DNA from: Methylophilaceae bacterium LSUCC0717 | GTDB taxonomy: Bacteria; Pseudomonadota; Gammaproteobacteria; Burkholderiales; Methylophilaceae | Reading direction: 5' to 3' | DNA: 64,000 nt | Assembly: GCA_024919195.1 (NCBI GenBank) | Contig: CP103436.1 | Coordinates: forward strand, 434,001 to 498,000 | In this document: positions 8,579 to 18,900 of the stretch, in pieces | How the letters are laid out: each line of letters begins with the position of its first letter | Position numbering within the stretch: position 1 is the first letter of the stretch | Notes under the pieces: model-generated | Told to the model about the DNA's origin: nothing | The model's input: the letters and a program-made list of their open reading frames with translations, nothing else | The model's database searches: none | Made by a program: the position numbers and the translations under genes

Positions 8579-9382
8579 ATGGAAAAAACCTACGAGATAA
8601 GACCTGATCAATCAATTGAGCTATTAAAAGAGCTTCATATTTTGACTCGCGATCAAAAGCTCAATCAAGACTCCAGAAGAAAATTAAAGCAAATTTATCA
8701 TCTTGCAAACTTTATAGAACCCATTATTCAAACATATGAAAATAAGCCCTTTACCTTAATTGATCATGGGGCGGGGAAGTCTTATCTGGGGTTTATTTTG
8801 TATGATCTCATCATCAAAAACACATTGGGCAAAATTATAGGGGTTGAAATCAATGAGGAGTTGGTAAAAAAATCAAACCAATTGATGCAGAAATTTAAAT
8901 TTTCAAACATGTCGTTTATGTCACAAGATATTGCTTCCAGTAACGAGACAATTAAAAATGCAGAAATTGTCACTGCTCTACATGCTTGTGATACTGCAAC
9001 AGATGACGCGATTGATTTTGCATTACAAAAAAATGCAGACTGGGTTGTGGTTATTCCTTGTTGTCAGGCTGAGGTGTACCAACACTTGAAAAAAAATAAA
9101 TCTAATAATCTCAATCATCATTTAGTTGAACTGTATCGCCATGGGATTCACTCAAGGGAATTTGGAAGTATGTTATCAAACGTACTGCGGTGTCTAAAGC
9201 TCGAATATTATGGTTTTAAAGTCACGGTGACAGAGCTGGTTGGCTGGGAACATTCTATGAAAAATGAAATCATAATAGCTGAGAATATCAAGCAAAAGAA
9301 GCCATCTGCAGGCGCCCGTATTGAAAAATTATTGGCTGATTTTGACTTATCAGAGTTACAATCTCGATTCTTAAATATTTAA
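8579..9382 (+). CDS. SAM-dependent methyltransferase (Methyltransf_32-like)
   Basis: A 267-residue class I methyltransferase. The SAM-binding motif is 'LIDHGAGKSYLGFIL' (about residues 61-75), followed by the acidic strand 'IIGVEINEELV', 'ALHACDTATDDAI' and 'VVIPCCQAEVYQ'. The ALHACDxATDxAI and PCCQ segments are typical of the PF13679 methyltransferase group, whose members are suspected RNA or protein methylases; the target is unknown. It is divergent from rbgA with overlapping upstream regions and has a -10 box only 14 bases before the ATG. Confidence 0.82.
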   Translation: MEKTYEIRPDQSIELLKELHILTRDQKLNQDSRRKLKQIYHLANFIEPIIQTYENKPFTLIDHGAGKSYLGFILYDLIIKNTLGKIIGVEINEELVKKSNQLMQKFKFSNMSFMSQDIASSNETIKNAEIVTALHACDTATDDAIDFALQKNADWVVVIPCCQAEVYQHLKKNKSNNLNHHLVELYRHGIHSREFGSMLSNVLRCLKLEYYGFKVTVTELVGWEHSMKNEIIIAENIKQKKPSAGARIEKLLADFDLSELQSRFLNI

Positions 9383-9402
9383 ATAACTCAGTGGAGATTA
9401 TC

Positions 9403-9807
9403 GTGAACAAATATCTTTTTCTATTCTGTTTATTAACAAGCTCAGTATTCGCTAATGATTTTTCAGGGACTTACCAATGTGAAGGAAATGATACTAGCGA
9501 GGGGGCGTACCAAGGTGAAGTCATTATGAAAAAAATCCCTGAATTCAGCAAAGATAATTACGCGAGTTATGACTTTGTATTAAAGGTCCCAGGTTTTGGT
9601 GATTATCATGGATTTGCATCGGCGAACGGTCTGGATGCGGCTGTTTATTTCGCATTGGATGACCGCAAAAATGAAGATTATGGCGTAGGAATTGCAAAAT
9701 TTAAACAGTCAGAAAATCAATCATGGAGTTTTCACAAATTCTATTTTGAACCAGGATATAAAGGCGGTAATACCGGCTTTGAAGATTGTGTTCAAGTTAA
9801 AAAATAA
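9403..9807 (+). CDS. Small secreted protein
   Basis: A 134-residue protein with a signal peptide (NKYLFLFCLLTSSVFA, cleavage near residue 18). The mature protein begins 'NDFSGTYQCEG' and continues as an alternating, beta-rich sequence with two Cys, consistent with a small periplasmic barrel or sandwich. The GTG at 9403 is chosen over the GTG at 9391 because GGAG (9393-9396) sits at correct distance. No known family is recognised with confidence. hrpA follows within 12 bases. Confidence 0.65.
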   Translation: MNKYLFLFCLLTSSVFANDFSGTYQCEGNDTSEGAYQGEVIMKKIPEFSKDNYASYDFVLKVPGFGDYHGFASANGLDAAVYFALDDRKNEDYGVGIAKFKQSENQSWSFHKFYFEPGYKGGNTGFEDCVQVKK

Positions 9808-9818
9808 GGTGTTGATTT

Positions 9819-12800
9819 ATTAAGATTTTATACCCAGATTCCTTACCGGTTAGTCAAAATGTTGACGAAATCAAAAGGCTGATCGATCATAACCAAGTCA
9901 TTATCTTTTGTGGCGAAACAGGCTCAGGAAAAACAACACAACTGCCTAAAATCTGCCTTGATTTAGGTCGAGGACAAAAAAAAATAATTGGCCATACCCA
10001 GCCAAGAAGAATCGCAGCCCGCTCGGTTGCATCAAGGATTGCAGAAGAACTTGAGGTGGACTTGGGTCAGGAGGTCGGTTTCAAGGTCCGCTTTACTGAT
10101 AAAACGTCCAATAAAACTAAAATAAAGGTCATGACCGATGGCGTTCTGCTCGCTGAGACACAAACAGACCCATTGCTAAAAAAATATGACACCTTAATCA
10201 TCGACGAGGCACATGAGCGAAATCTTAATATTGATTTTTTAATTGGCTTCATCAAACAACTTCTCCCTAAAAGACCCGATTTAAAAATAATCATCACTAG
10301 CGCTACCATTGATGTCGATAAATTTTCAAAACATTTTAACAATGCGCCAACGCTTGAAATATCGGGAAGAACATTTCCAGTAGAGACGCTGTATCGCCCG
10401 ATGAAAAATATTGAAGAGGAGGATGTGTTATCGATTGAGGAGTCGGTCTATGATGTCATACAAGAGATAGGTCGCCAATCCGGAGATATCCTGGTTTTTC
10501 TTCCTGGTGAAAAAGACATTCATGACATCCGCCGTTATTTGAATGAGATGTTAAATCATGATTACGAGGTCCTCCCACTCTTTTCAAGGCTTCCTGTTCC
10601 AGATCAACAGAAAATATTTACGACCAGCACAAAAAAAAGAATCATCCTGGCTACTAACATTGCTGAAACATCATTAACCGTCCCAAATATTAAATTTGTC
10701 ATTGACTCAGGCCTGGCACGAGTGGTCCGATACAATCCAAGATTGCGGATCGAACAACTGCTAATCGAGAAAATTTCTCAGGCAGCTGCTAATCAGAGAA
10801 CCGGTCGATGCGGTCGAATTGCACCAGGCGTTTGTTACCGACTATATGACGAGGATGATTTTAATAACCGACCAGAGTATACCGATCCAGAAATAATGCG
10901 TAGCTCGCTTGCATCTGTGATTCTTAGAATGGCAAGTTTGAACTTAGGCGATGTGGAAGTCTTTCCATTTATTGATGCTCCATTTAAAAAATTTATTCAA
11001 GATGGTTATGACTTGTTATTTGAGCTGCATGCGGTTGAGAAAAACCGAGCCATTACTGAGCTGGGTCGTACAATGGCCCAAATACCAATAGACCCTGTTT
11101 TTTCCAGAATCATAATAGAAGCATCCAAGCAGCATTGCCTATCTGAAATTATTCCTATTATTGCAGCAATATCTGTGGCCGACCCCATTGAAAGACCATT
11201 TGACAAGCTGGAAGAAGCAGAGAAGGCTCAAATGAATTTTCATGATCCTAGGTCAGGATTTATGAGTTTTTACAGGCTCTGGGTACTTCTGTTAGATGAG
11301 GTGAGGAGCAAGAAGATTAAAGACTTTGCAGTCTTTTGTAAAAAGTATTTTTTATCTTTTACTCGGATGCGTGAGTGGCAAGAGATGCACAAACAACTCA
11401 TGCAAATCGTCGAAGAATTGGGTTATCGTTTAAATAAAAAAGAATCTACTTATGACCAGATACACCAATCTTTATTGAGTGGTCTATTAAGGAACATTGG
11501 GTTTAAAGAAGTTGAATCTAATTATTATTTAGGATGTAAAAGTTTAAAGTTTCTTATTGGGCCTAAGCTATTTCGAAATAAAAAATTTAAATGGATTATG
11601 GCTGCAGAAATCATTGATACGGGTAAATTCTATGCTCAATGTATTGCTGAAATTAATGACCAGTGGATTGAAAAATACGCAGAACATCTTCTCGAGGCTG
11701 AATATTCAAACCCTAGATTTAATAAAAAACTAAATCGTGTGGATGCCACACAGAAGCTATCATTATTTGGTCTGGTTGTCGTTCCTGACAGGACCATTCA
11801 TTACGGGCCAATTAATCCAGAATTATCTAAATCCATATTTATTCGGCAAGGAATAGTTGAAAACCAATATATCAGCCCAGGTCTTTTTTGGAAGGAAAAT
11901 CAAAAACTGATCAGAGAAATTGAGGACCTGGAGCATAAATCAAGAAGAAGAGACATTTTGATTAACGATGATGTTTTATTTGAGTTTTATGATGAAAAAA
12001 TTAATGAAAATGTCATTAATGCTGCTGGCTTTGAATACTGGCGAAAGGGAGTTGAAAAAAATAAACCTGAATATCTGTTCCTTACAAAAGAGTATTTGAT
12101 GCAGCATAGCGCCAAAGATATTACAGAAACTGTGTACCCTAATCACATCACCATTAATCAACAAAAGTATCAATTGAAATATCATTTTGAACCCAATCAC
12201 CCTCGTGATGGATTAACAATTGCAATCCCTTTACCCAACCTGAATTTAATTGATAGTTCAGCATTAGACTGGTTGGTGCCTGGGTTATTAAAGGAAAAGA
12301 TTACCTGGTCATTTAAAAACTTACCAAAGGATATTCGTAGAAAATGCATTCCGGTAAAAGATTGGCTGGAAAAATTCTTGGAGTACCCAAGGCAGGGAAG
12401 TTTTAAGGAAACATTTACTCGTTTTATTTGGAAATACGTCGACCCTCATTTTTTAATGTCAGATGATTATTTTGCTTCCATCCCTAGCCATTTAAAAATT
12501 AAATATGAAGTCATTAACGACCAAGGGAAGATGATTGATCTTAATGAAGACCTTGATTTATTAAAAAAAGAAAATAAAAAAAATGTTGAGGCAGTAGTTG
12601 AGCGTATTCAATTTAATATAGAACAGAATGGAATTACGAGCTGGCCGATAGACGAATTACCGATTAAGGTTGAACAAACCATTAATGGAAAAAAATTTGA
12701 GGCCTACCCAGCATTTGTTGATTATCATAATTCGATATCCATTGAGGTGTTTGATAACCCTAAGCTCGCGGAGCAACATCATTTTCAGGGGCTAAGAAGG

Positions 12801-13490
12801 TTGATCTATTTTCATTTTAAGGAGCGGTTTAAGCGGATCCAAAAAATACCACCTGATCTTTCTGAAGCAGCAATCGCCTTATCAACTCAGATACCTCCAA
12901 AAGATTTGATGGAAAATTTATGTGATGCCATTGTTGATGAAATGATTGGCCATAAGACTAACATAAGGAAACAAATTGATTATGAACAACTGATCAATGT
13001 AGGAAGAAATAATTTACCGAGAATGATTGACCATATGACAATACATTTTAATAAGATTGCTTCCATCTATAAAGAGATTCAGAAGTTACGTCAATCACAA
13101 AGTTATATCGAGGAGATTGAAGATGACATCGAGGAGCAGTTAGAAGCTCTATTGCCTCCTTATGAAAAACCACTATTTCAATATGACAAACTTCAATTTA
13201 TTCCAAAATACCTAGAGGCTCTTAAATTACGTATTGAAAAATACCCACAGCGAATGGACCATGATCAAGAGTGCATCTCGCAATACAACCGAATTAAAAA
13301 TAAATGGGTGGAAAAAGTATTGGGTTTTGTTGAAAATGAATTAGAAATACCAGAGGCATACATTGACTTTCAATGGAAACTCCAAGAGTTGAGGGTATCT
13401 TTTTTTGCTCAGGAGCTTAAAACGAACTCTCCCATCTCAGTGAAGCGGATGGATAAAGAATGGGCGCAAATATTAAGAGAATATCAATAA
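9819..13490 (+). CDS. hrpA: ATP-dependent RNA helicase HrpA (apparent ATT start)
   Basis: A 1223-residue DEAH helicase. With a start at ATT 9819 the N-terminus reads (M)KILYPDSLPVS, matching the family's usual opening, and Walker A GETGSGKT falls at residues 32-39, DEAH at 129-132, SAT at 161-163, then ATNIAETSL and QRTGRCGR; a long C-terminal HrpA region follows. No ATG, GTG or TTG occurs in frame between the upstream stop (9813-9815) and 10056, which lies after Walker A, so any usual start would destroy the ATPase. AAGG (9806-9809) provides a ribosome site for the ATT. HrpA rescues stalled or collided ribosomes. The next gene begins directly after its stop. Confidence 0.88.
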   Translation: MKILYPDSLPVSQNVDEIKRLIDHNQVIIFCGETGSGKTTQLPKICLDLGRGQKKIIGHTQPRRIAARSVASRIAEELEVDLGQEVGFKVRFTDKTSNKTKIKVMTDGVLLAETQTDPLLKKYDTLIIDEAHERNLNIDFLIGFIKQLLPKRPDLKIIITSATIDVDKFSKHFNNAPTLEISGRTFPVETLYRPMKNIEEEDVLSIEESVYDVIQEIGRQSGDILVFLPGEKDIHDIRRYLNEMLNHDYEVLPLFSRLPVPDQQKIFTTSTKKRIILATNIAETSLTVPNIKFVIDSGLARVVRYNPRLRIEQLLIEKISQAAANQRTGRCGRIAPGVCYRLYDEDDFNNRPEYTDPEIMRSSLASVILRMASLNLGDVEVFPFIDAPFKKFIQDGYDLLFELHAVEKNRAITELGRTMAQIPIDPVFSRIIIEASKQHCLSEIIPIIAAISVADPIERPFDKLEEAEKAQMNFHDPRSGFMSFYRLWVLLLDEVRSKKIKDFAVFCKKYFLSFTRMREWQEMHKQLMQIVEELGYRLNKKESTYDQIHQSLLSGLLRNIGFKEVESNYYLGCKSLKFLIGPKLFRNKKFKWIMAAEIIDTGKFYAQCIAEINDQWIEKYAEHLLEAEYSNPRFNKKLNRVDATQKLSLFGLVVVPDRTIHYGPINPELSKSIFIRQGIVENQYISPGLFWKENQKLIREIEDLEHKSRRRDILINDDVLFEFYDEKINENVINAAGFEYWRKGVEKNKPEYLFLTKEYLMQHSAKDITETVYPNHITINQQKYQLKYHFEPNHPRDGLTIAIPLPNLNLIDSSALDWLVPGLLKEKITWSFKNLPKDIRRKCIPVKDWLEKFLEYPRQGSFKETFTRFIWKYVDPHFLMSDDYFASIPSHLKIKYEVINDQGKMIDLNEDLDLLKKENKKNVEAVVERIQFNIEQNGITSWPIDELPIKVEQTINGKKFEAYPAFVDYHNSISIEVFDNPKLAEQHHFQGLRRLIYFHFKERFKRIQKIPPDLSEAAIALSTQIPPKDLMENLCDAIVDEMIGHKTNIRKQIDYEQLINVGRNNLPRMIDHMTIHFNKIASIYKEIQKLRQSQSYIEEIEDDIEEQLEALLPPYEKPLFQYDKLQFIPKYLEALKLRIEKYPQRMDHDQECISQYNRIKNKWVEKVLGFVENELEIPEAYIDFQWKLQELRVSFFAQELKTNSPISVKRMDKEWAQILREYQ

Positions 13491-14249
13491 GTGAAAGTGA
13501 ACCTTAAAAAATTACCAGTTGAAATTAGTGAGACAGATCGATTTCGCTCACTGCATCTTGAGACTGACTCCATTCAAAGCTCGATGGAAATTTCAGACCC
13601 GATCCATCTAACTCTAAAATATACCCAAGTCACAGCACTGCTGCTTTTATTTAAAAGACATCCAACAAATATCACCATCCTTGGCTTAGGCGCAGGATCA
13701 TTAACTAAATTCTTTTTCTATTTTTGTGCTAAAACCAAAATTCAAACCATTGAAATTAATAGGCAGGTAATTAATATAGCTAGGATGATGTTTGAAGTCC
13801 CTAAGGACACCTCAAGACATAAAGTGATTGAACAGGATGCAATGGAATTCTTAACAAAAAAGAATAAACATGAGGTATTAATTTCAGATTTATTTGACGG
13901 CTATGGAATTCCTAAACAATTTACACAAAAGAAATATTTTCAAATCTGTCATGACAGAATAACAAAACAAGGAATTTTTATTATTAATTTGTGGGGCTCT
14001 GATAAAAATACACCCAGGTACATTAAAGAACTCAAAGATATTTTTTCAAAGGCGATAGTTGTTGAATCTGATGATCCAGGAAATATCATGGTGTTTTGTT
14101 TCAAGGAACATTTTAAATTCTCTTCAAATAAGCAAATGGAATACCGATTGAAGCTCTTACAAGCCAAAATAAATTTTGATTTAAACTTTTTTTATAAGAG
14201 AATGCTGAAAAGAAATAAACAATTATTTGAGAATATACATTGTCACTAG
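13491..14249 (+). CDS. Spermidine synthase-like methyltransferase-fold protein
   Basis: A 252-residue protein of the spermidine synthase/methyltransferase superfamily. Motifs are 'ITILGLGAGSLTKFFF' (cofactor loop), 'IQTIEINRQVINIARM', 'VIEQDAMEFL' and 'VLISDLFDGYGIP', the layout of SpeE homologues. The aminopropyl-acceptor gatekeeping tetrapeptide is not evident, so true polyamine synthesis is uncertain; proteobacterial relatives are often annotated only as fused MFS/spermidine synthase-like. GTG start immediately after the hrpA stop (no spacer); its 3' end overlaps the next gene by 10 bases. Confidence 0.75.
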   Translation: MKVNLKKLPVEISETDRFRSLHLETDSIQSSMEISDPIHLTLKYTQVTALLLLFKRHPTNITILGLGAGSLTKFFFYFCAKTKIQTIEINRQVINIARMMFEVPKDTSRHKVIEQDAMEFLTKKNKHEVLISDLFDGYGIPKQFTQKKYFQICHDRITKQGIFIINLWGSDKNTPRYIKELKDIFSKAIVVESDDPGNIMVFCFKEHFKFSSNKQMEYRLKLLQAKINFDLNFFYKRMLKRNKQLFENIHCH

Positions 14250-15403
14250 AAAAAATTTCCCTTTTTGCCACATGCCCTAGAGGACTAGAAAAATTCCTCT
14301 TTAACGAAATTAGAACACTCGATGGTCAAAAAATAAAAGTTCATGATGGCGGGGTATCGTTTAATGGCAATCAAGACAGTATGTACTCCTTAAATTTAAC
14401 TTCAAGGTATGCTACTAGAGTATTAAAACGATTATCGTACGGTCAATTCAAGTCTGAAAATGACTTATATCAGGCAGCAATGAAAGTAAAATGGGACGAT
14501 ATTTTTCCCGTTAATAAAACCATAAAAGTCTCAACAACCTCAATTAAAACCTCTTTAAAGAGTATTGATTTTGTGACCCTAAAAATTAAAGATGCCATCT
14601 GCGATGTGTTTAATCAAAAATATAAACAGCGCCCAAATGTGGATGTGAGAGATCCTGATATTAAAGTACATCTTTTTTTAGAAAAGAATAATTTTATTCT
14701 TTACATTGATTCATCTGGCAAGCCACTGTATCAAAGAGGATACCGACAAAAAACAATCGAAGCTCCTCTAAAAGAAAATCTTGCGGCAGGGATAATTACT
14801 TTATCTGACTGGGATTTTAAGGAGCCACTATTAGACCCAATGTGCGGAAGTGGCACTCTCCCGATTGAAGCTGCCATGATGGCATTAAATATTTATCCTG
14901 GAATGAATCGCACTTTTGGATTTCACCATTGGCATGACTTTGATAAAGAAGTGTTTCACAAAATTAAAGTACAGTTAAAAGAAAAGCAAATAGAAAAAGA
15001 ATTACATATTTATGCTTCTGATATTGATCGCCAAGCGTTTAATGCGGCATCAACCAATATCGATCAAATGGGATTAAAGCCCTATATACGAATTAATAAT
15101 CACCGATTTGAAACATCAAATGCACCCATCGACCATGGTGTGATTGTATGTAATCCACCTTACGGGGTAAGGTTAGACGAGTCTGAAAAGCTCCTTGAAA
15201 GTTATCAACTTTGGGGATCTGTATTAAAAAAAGAATTCTCAGGCTGGAGAGCATACTTTATAAGCAACGATATGGCTTTTCCAAGAGGCTTGAGATTATC
15301 TGCCAGCAAAAAGACCCCGCTGTATAACGGGGCCTTGGATTGCAGATTATTTGAGTTTGTAATGGTTGCTGGTAGCAACCGTAAGCTTAAGCAAGAGAAT
15401 TAA
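14240..15403 (+). CDS. rlmL: THUMP-domain 23S rRNA guanine-N2 methyltransferase (RlmL N-half type)
   Basis: A 387-residue RNA methyltransferase. It has an N-terminal ferredoxin-like/THUMP region (LFATCPRGLEKFLFNEI, residues 8-24), the linker 'YQRGYRQKTIEAPLKENLAAGI', SAM motif 'LLDPMCGSGTLPIEAAM', and catalytic 'CNPPYGVRL'. This matches the N-terminal RlmL half of the E. coli RlmKL fusion, which makes m2G2445 in 23S rRNA; the RlmK half is absent, as in many bacteria. The start is a TTG overlapping the preceding gene. It converges with tpx with a 17-base overlap, and the tpx terminator lies within its coding strand. Confidence 0.85.
   Translation: MSLEKISLFATCPRGLEKFLFNEIRTLDGQKIKVHDGGVSFNGNQDSMYSLNLTSRYATRVLKRLSYGQFKSENDLYQAAMKVKWDDIFPVNKTIKVSTTSIKTSLKSIDFVTLKIKDAICDVFNQKYKQRPNVDVRDPDIKVHLFLEKNNFILYIDSSGKPLYQRGYRQKTIEAPLKENLAAGIITLSDWDFKEPLLDPMCGSGTLPIEAAMMALNIYPGMNRTFGFHHWHDFDKEVFHKIKVQLKEKQIEKELHIYASDIDRQAFNAASTNIDQMGLKPYIRINNHRFETSNAPIDHGVIVCNPPYGVRLDESEKLLESYQLWGSVLKKEFSGWRAYFISNDMAFPRGLRLSASKKTPLYNGALDCRLFEFVMVAGSNRKLKQEN
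15306..15332 (-). terminator. Intrinsic terminator for tpx inside rlmL
   Basis: On the minus strand, CCCCG (15332-15328), loop TTATACAG-type, CGGGG (15319-15315), then TCTTTTTGC. It lies about 55 bases past the tpx stop, antisense within the last 100 bases of rlmL. The T-run is interrupted by one C. Confidence 0.55.
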
Positions 15404-15890
15404 GCGCACTGTTGTAATCTGGTTCTTCGGTAATTTCAGAGACTAATTCACTGTGCATCACAGTATTATTCTCATCAACCACAATGACCGCTCTTGAAGT
15501 CAGTCCTTGTAGGCTTGAATCGTTAATTGCCACACCGAATGCATTAGCAAAACCAGCTATGTCTCTGAAGGCAGATAATGTTTCAACATTTTCCACACCT
15601 TCCGCTCCGCAGAATCTTTTTTGTGCAAATGGTAAATCTGCTGAGATACATAACACAACTGTATTATTTAGTTTGGCTGCTTCATCATTAAATCGTTTGA
15701 CTGAGAGTGCGCAGGTCGGCGTATCAATACTTGGAAAGATATTCAGTATTTTTCTTTTTCCGGAATAGCTTTCTAATGACACATTTTCTCTTTTTTGATT
15801 GGCAAGATTAAAATCTGGGATTGACGACCCTTTTTCTGGGAACTGTCCCCCAATTTTAACCGGGTCTCCCTTGAGTGTAACTGATGACAT
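15387..15890 (-). CDS. tpx: Thiol peroxidase Tpx
   Basis: A 167-residue atypical two-Cys peroxiredoxin that reduces lipid and alkyl hydroperoxides. Peroxidatic Cys60 is in 'SIDTPTCALS' and resolving Cys94 in 'QKRFCGAEG', the same 34-residue spacing as E. coli Tpx Cys61/Cys95. The start at 15890 has ribosome site GGAGAG just upstream and gives the typical 'MSSVTLKGDPV' N-terminus; a start four codons earlier (15902) is also open but less typical. It is monocistronic and divergent from dnaE. Confidence 0.95.
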   Translation of the reverse strand: MSSVTLKGDPVKIGGQFPEKGSSIPDFNLANQKRENVSLESYSGKRKILNIFPSIDTPTCALSVKRFNDEAAKLNNTVVLCISADLPFAQKRFCGAEGVENVETLSAFRDIAGFANAFGVAINDSSLQGLTSRAVIVVDENNTVMHSELVSEITEEPDYNSALNSLA

Positions 15891-15953
15891 TTTTCTCTCC
15901 ATAAAGTCTTAAAGATATCGTGAATAAATAAAGATATCAGGTAAAATTAAAAC

Positions 15954-18900
15954 ATGCAAAGTAATTCAGAATCCAAGTTTATTCACCTCAGATGTCATAG
16001 CGAATATTCAATAACAGACGGTATTGTTAGGCTTGGTGATTATGTTTCTTTAGCAAAAGAATTGGAATTAGAATCACTTGCAATCAGTGACCTGAGTAAC
16101 ATTTTTGCAGCCGTTAAATTTTTTAAATTAGCGACCAGCAATGGAATCAAGCCAATCATTGGAGCCGATGTTTACATTCAGAATGAAGACAATCGGGATC
16201 AACCAAGTCGCCTGTTATTGATTTGTCAAAATAAACAAGGTTATTTGAATTTATCCAAATTACTATCAAGAGCGTACACAGAAAATCAATACAGAGACCG
16301 GCCAGAAATAAAGCTCGAGTGGTTGTTTTCAGATTTGAACCATGGGTTAATTTGTCTTTCAGGGTTTAATTTTGGTGCGATTGGACAATACCTTCTTTCT
16401 CAAAAAAAAGTGAAAGCTATTCACGTAGCCAAACAATTAAAAGAGGCTTTTGATGATCGATTTTATCTTGAGGTCCAGCGTTACGAGGTGGCAAAAAAAG
16501 TCGAGGAGCAGGAGAGTTTAGTTTTAGCTATAGCACAGCTTGCATATGATTTAGATATTCCACTGGTCGCCACTCAACCAATTCAATTTATTAAAAAAGA
16601 AGACTTTCAGGCGCATGAGGCAAAAACATGTATTGCTGATGGATACGTGCTTGGAGATCAGCGTAGACCAAAAAATTTTACTGCTGAACAATACTTTAAA
16701 ACACCTGAGGAGATGACAGCTTTATTTGAAGATATTCCGTCAGCAATTAGTAATACTTTAGAAATTAGCAAAAGGTGTAATTTTGAATTTGAGTTAGGGA
16801 ATGTTTTTCTTCCTGATTTTCCAATTCCGGAAGGGTTAACGATTAATGAGTATTTGGAAAAAACTGCCATCGATGGATTAGAAAAAAAACTTAATAATTT
16901 ATACCCTGAAGTAGAGAATTTTAAAACTCAAGAAAAAAAATATCTGGATCGATTACATTTTGAGATCAATGTTATCAATCAAATGGGCTATGCTGGTTAT
17001 TTCTTAATCGTTGCAGACTTTATTAACTGGGCAAAAGAAAATAATGTTCCGGTTGGGCCAGGCAGGGGTTCTGGCGCAGGCTCTGTGGTGGCCTTTGCTC
17101 TTGGTATTACTGATCTTGATCCACTCTCTTACAACTTACTGTTCGAGAGATTTTTGAACCCTGAACGGGTTTCCATGCCGGATTTTGATATTGATTTTTG
17201 CCAAGAGGGTCGAGACCGAGTTATTGAGTACGTAAAGGAACGATATGGTTATGACGCCGTAAGTCAGATTGTTACCTTTGGTACCATGGCCGCTAGGGCG
17301 GTGATCAGAGATGTTGGTCGAGTACTGGATTTACCTTTTCCTTTTGTTGACGGTATTGCCAAGTTAATCCCTATGGAATTGGGCATCACCTTAAAAGACG
17401 CTATTGAAAAAGAAGAACAAATTCAACAAAGAATAAAAAATGAAGAAGAGGTAAAAGAGCTTTTTGATCTTGCACTAAAGCTTGAGGGTTTGGTTAGGAA
17501 TGTAGGGATGCATGCAGGAGGTGTTTTAATAGCCCCTGGAAAAATTTCAGACTACTCACCTTTATATTGCCAAGAAGGTGGTGAAGGTATTGTCAGCCAA
17601 TTTGATAAAGATGATGTGGAATCAATCGGCCTCATTAAATTTGATTTTCTCGGCTTAAGAACCTTAACAATTTTATCTATGGCTCTTAATAACGCCAATA
17701 AAATGAGAACCACCGAAGGCAAATCACCCATTCATCTAGATGATATTCCGCTTGATGATGAAGAGACCTTTGAGTGGTTAAGTAGTGCGAATACAACTGC
17801 AGTTTTCCAATTGGAATCAAGGGGCATGAAGGATATGCTGAAACAGGCTAAACCGGACTGCTTTGAGGATATTATTGCCTTGGTTGCTTTATATCGTCCT
17901 GGCCCAATGGATTTGATTCCAGATTTTTGTAAAAGAAAACACGGGCAACAATTGGTGTCTTATCCCCATCCATCCACAGAAGGGATTTTAAAAGAAACCT
18001 ATGGGATTGCCGTGTATCAAGAGCAGGTGATGCAAATCGCTCAGACTGTTGCTGGTTATACTTTGGGCGGAGCAGACCTTTTAAGACGGGCTATGGGTAA
18101 GAAAAAAGTTGAAGAAATGGATGCTCAGCGAGAGGTGTTTATTCAAGGAGCCACTCAAAACGGTTTAGAAAAACAACAGGCCTCAAACCTATTTGACTTA
18201 CTAGAAAAGTTTGCTGGATATGGTTTTAATAAATCTCATGCGGCTGCTTATGCAAAAATAGCTTACCAAACTGCCTATTTAAAAAGACATTACACTTCGT
18301 CATTTATCGCAGCCTCAATGTCTGCAGATATGAATAATACAGATAATATTGCACTCTTATTTGATGACTGCGTACTTAATAAAATTAAACTGCTTCCTCC
18401 ATCAATTAATAATAGTGTATTTAGATTTCAGCCATTAAATGATAAAGAGATCCTTTATGGATTAGGTGCTATCAAAGGAACAGGGTTGGCTGCGATTGAA
18501 GTCATTTTAGAGGATAGAAATAGTAATGGACCTTATCAGTCTCTATTTGAATTTTGTGCGCGACTTGATTTGCGAAAAGTAAATCGGAAAGTAATAGAAT
18601 CTTTGATTCGTGCCGGTGCCTTTGATGAGTTAGAAAAAAATAGAGCTTCCTTATTGGCTTCTATCAATCAAGCCATTTCTCTTGCAGAGCAATCAAAATC
18701 TCATATGGGTCAGGACTCTCTTTTTGGTGAAGAAGCAAACCAAGAAGTGACTAATTATGTTACAACAGATGAGTGGGACAGTAAAAGACAAATTTATGAA
18801 GAGAAGGTGGCCTTAGGTTTTTATTATAGCGGGCATCCATTCTCACATTACAAAGAAATGGTCCGTGCGATGTATCCTCAATCATTGCGTGATGCAAGAC

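Noticed and set aside
8533-8580. Longer start for rbgA
   Set aside because: The 8532 ATG has AGAGGGA upstream and the conserved MAVQWFPGHM start; the extension overlaps the divergent gene.
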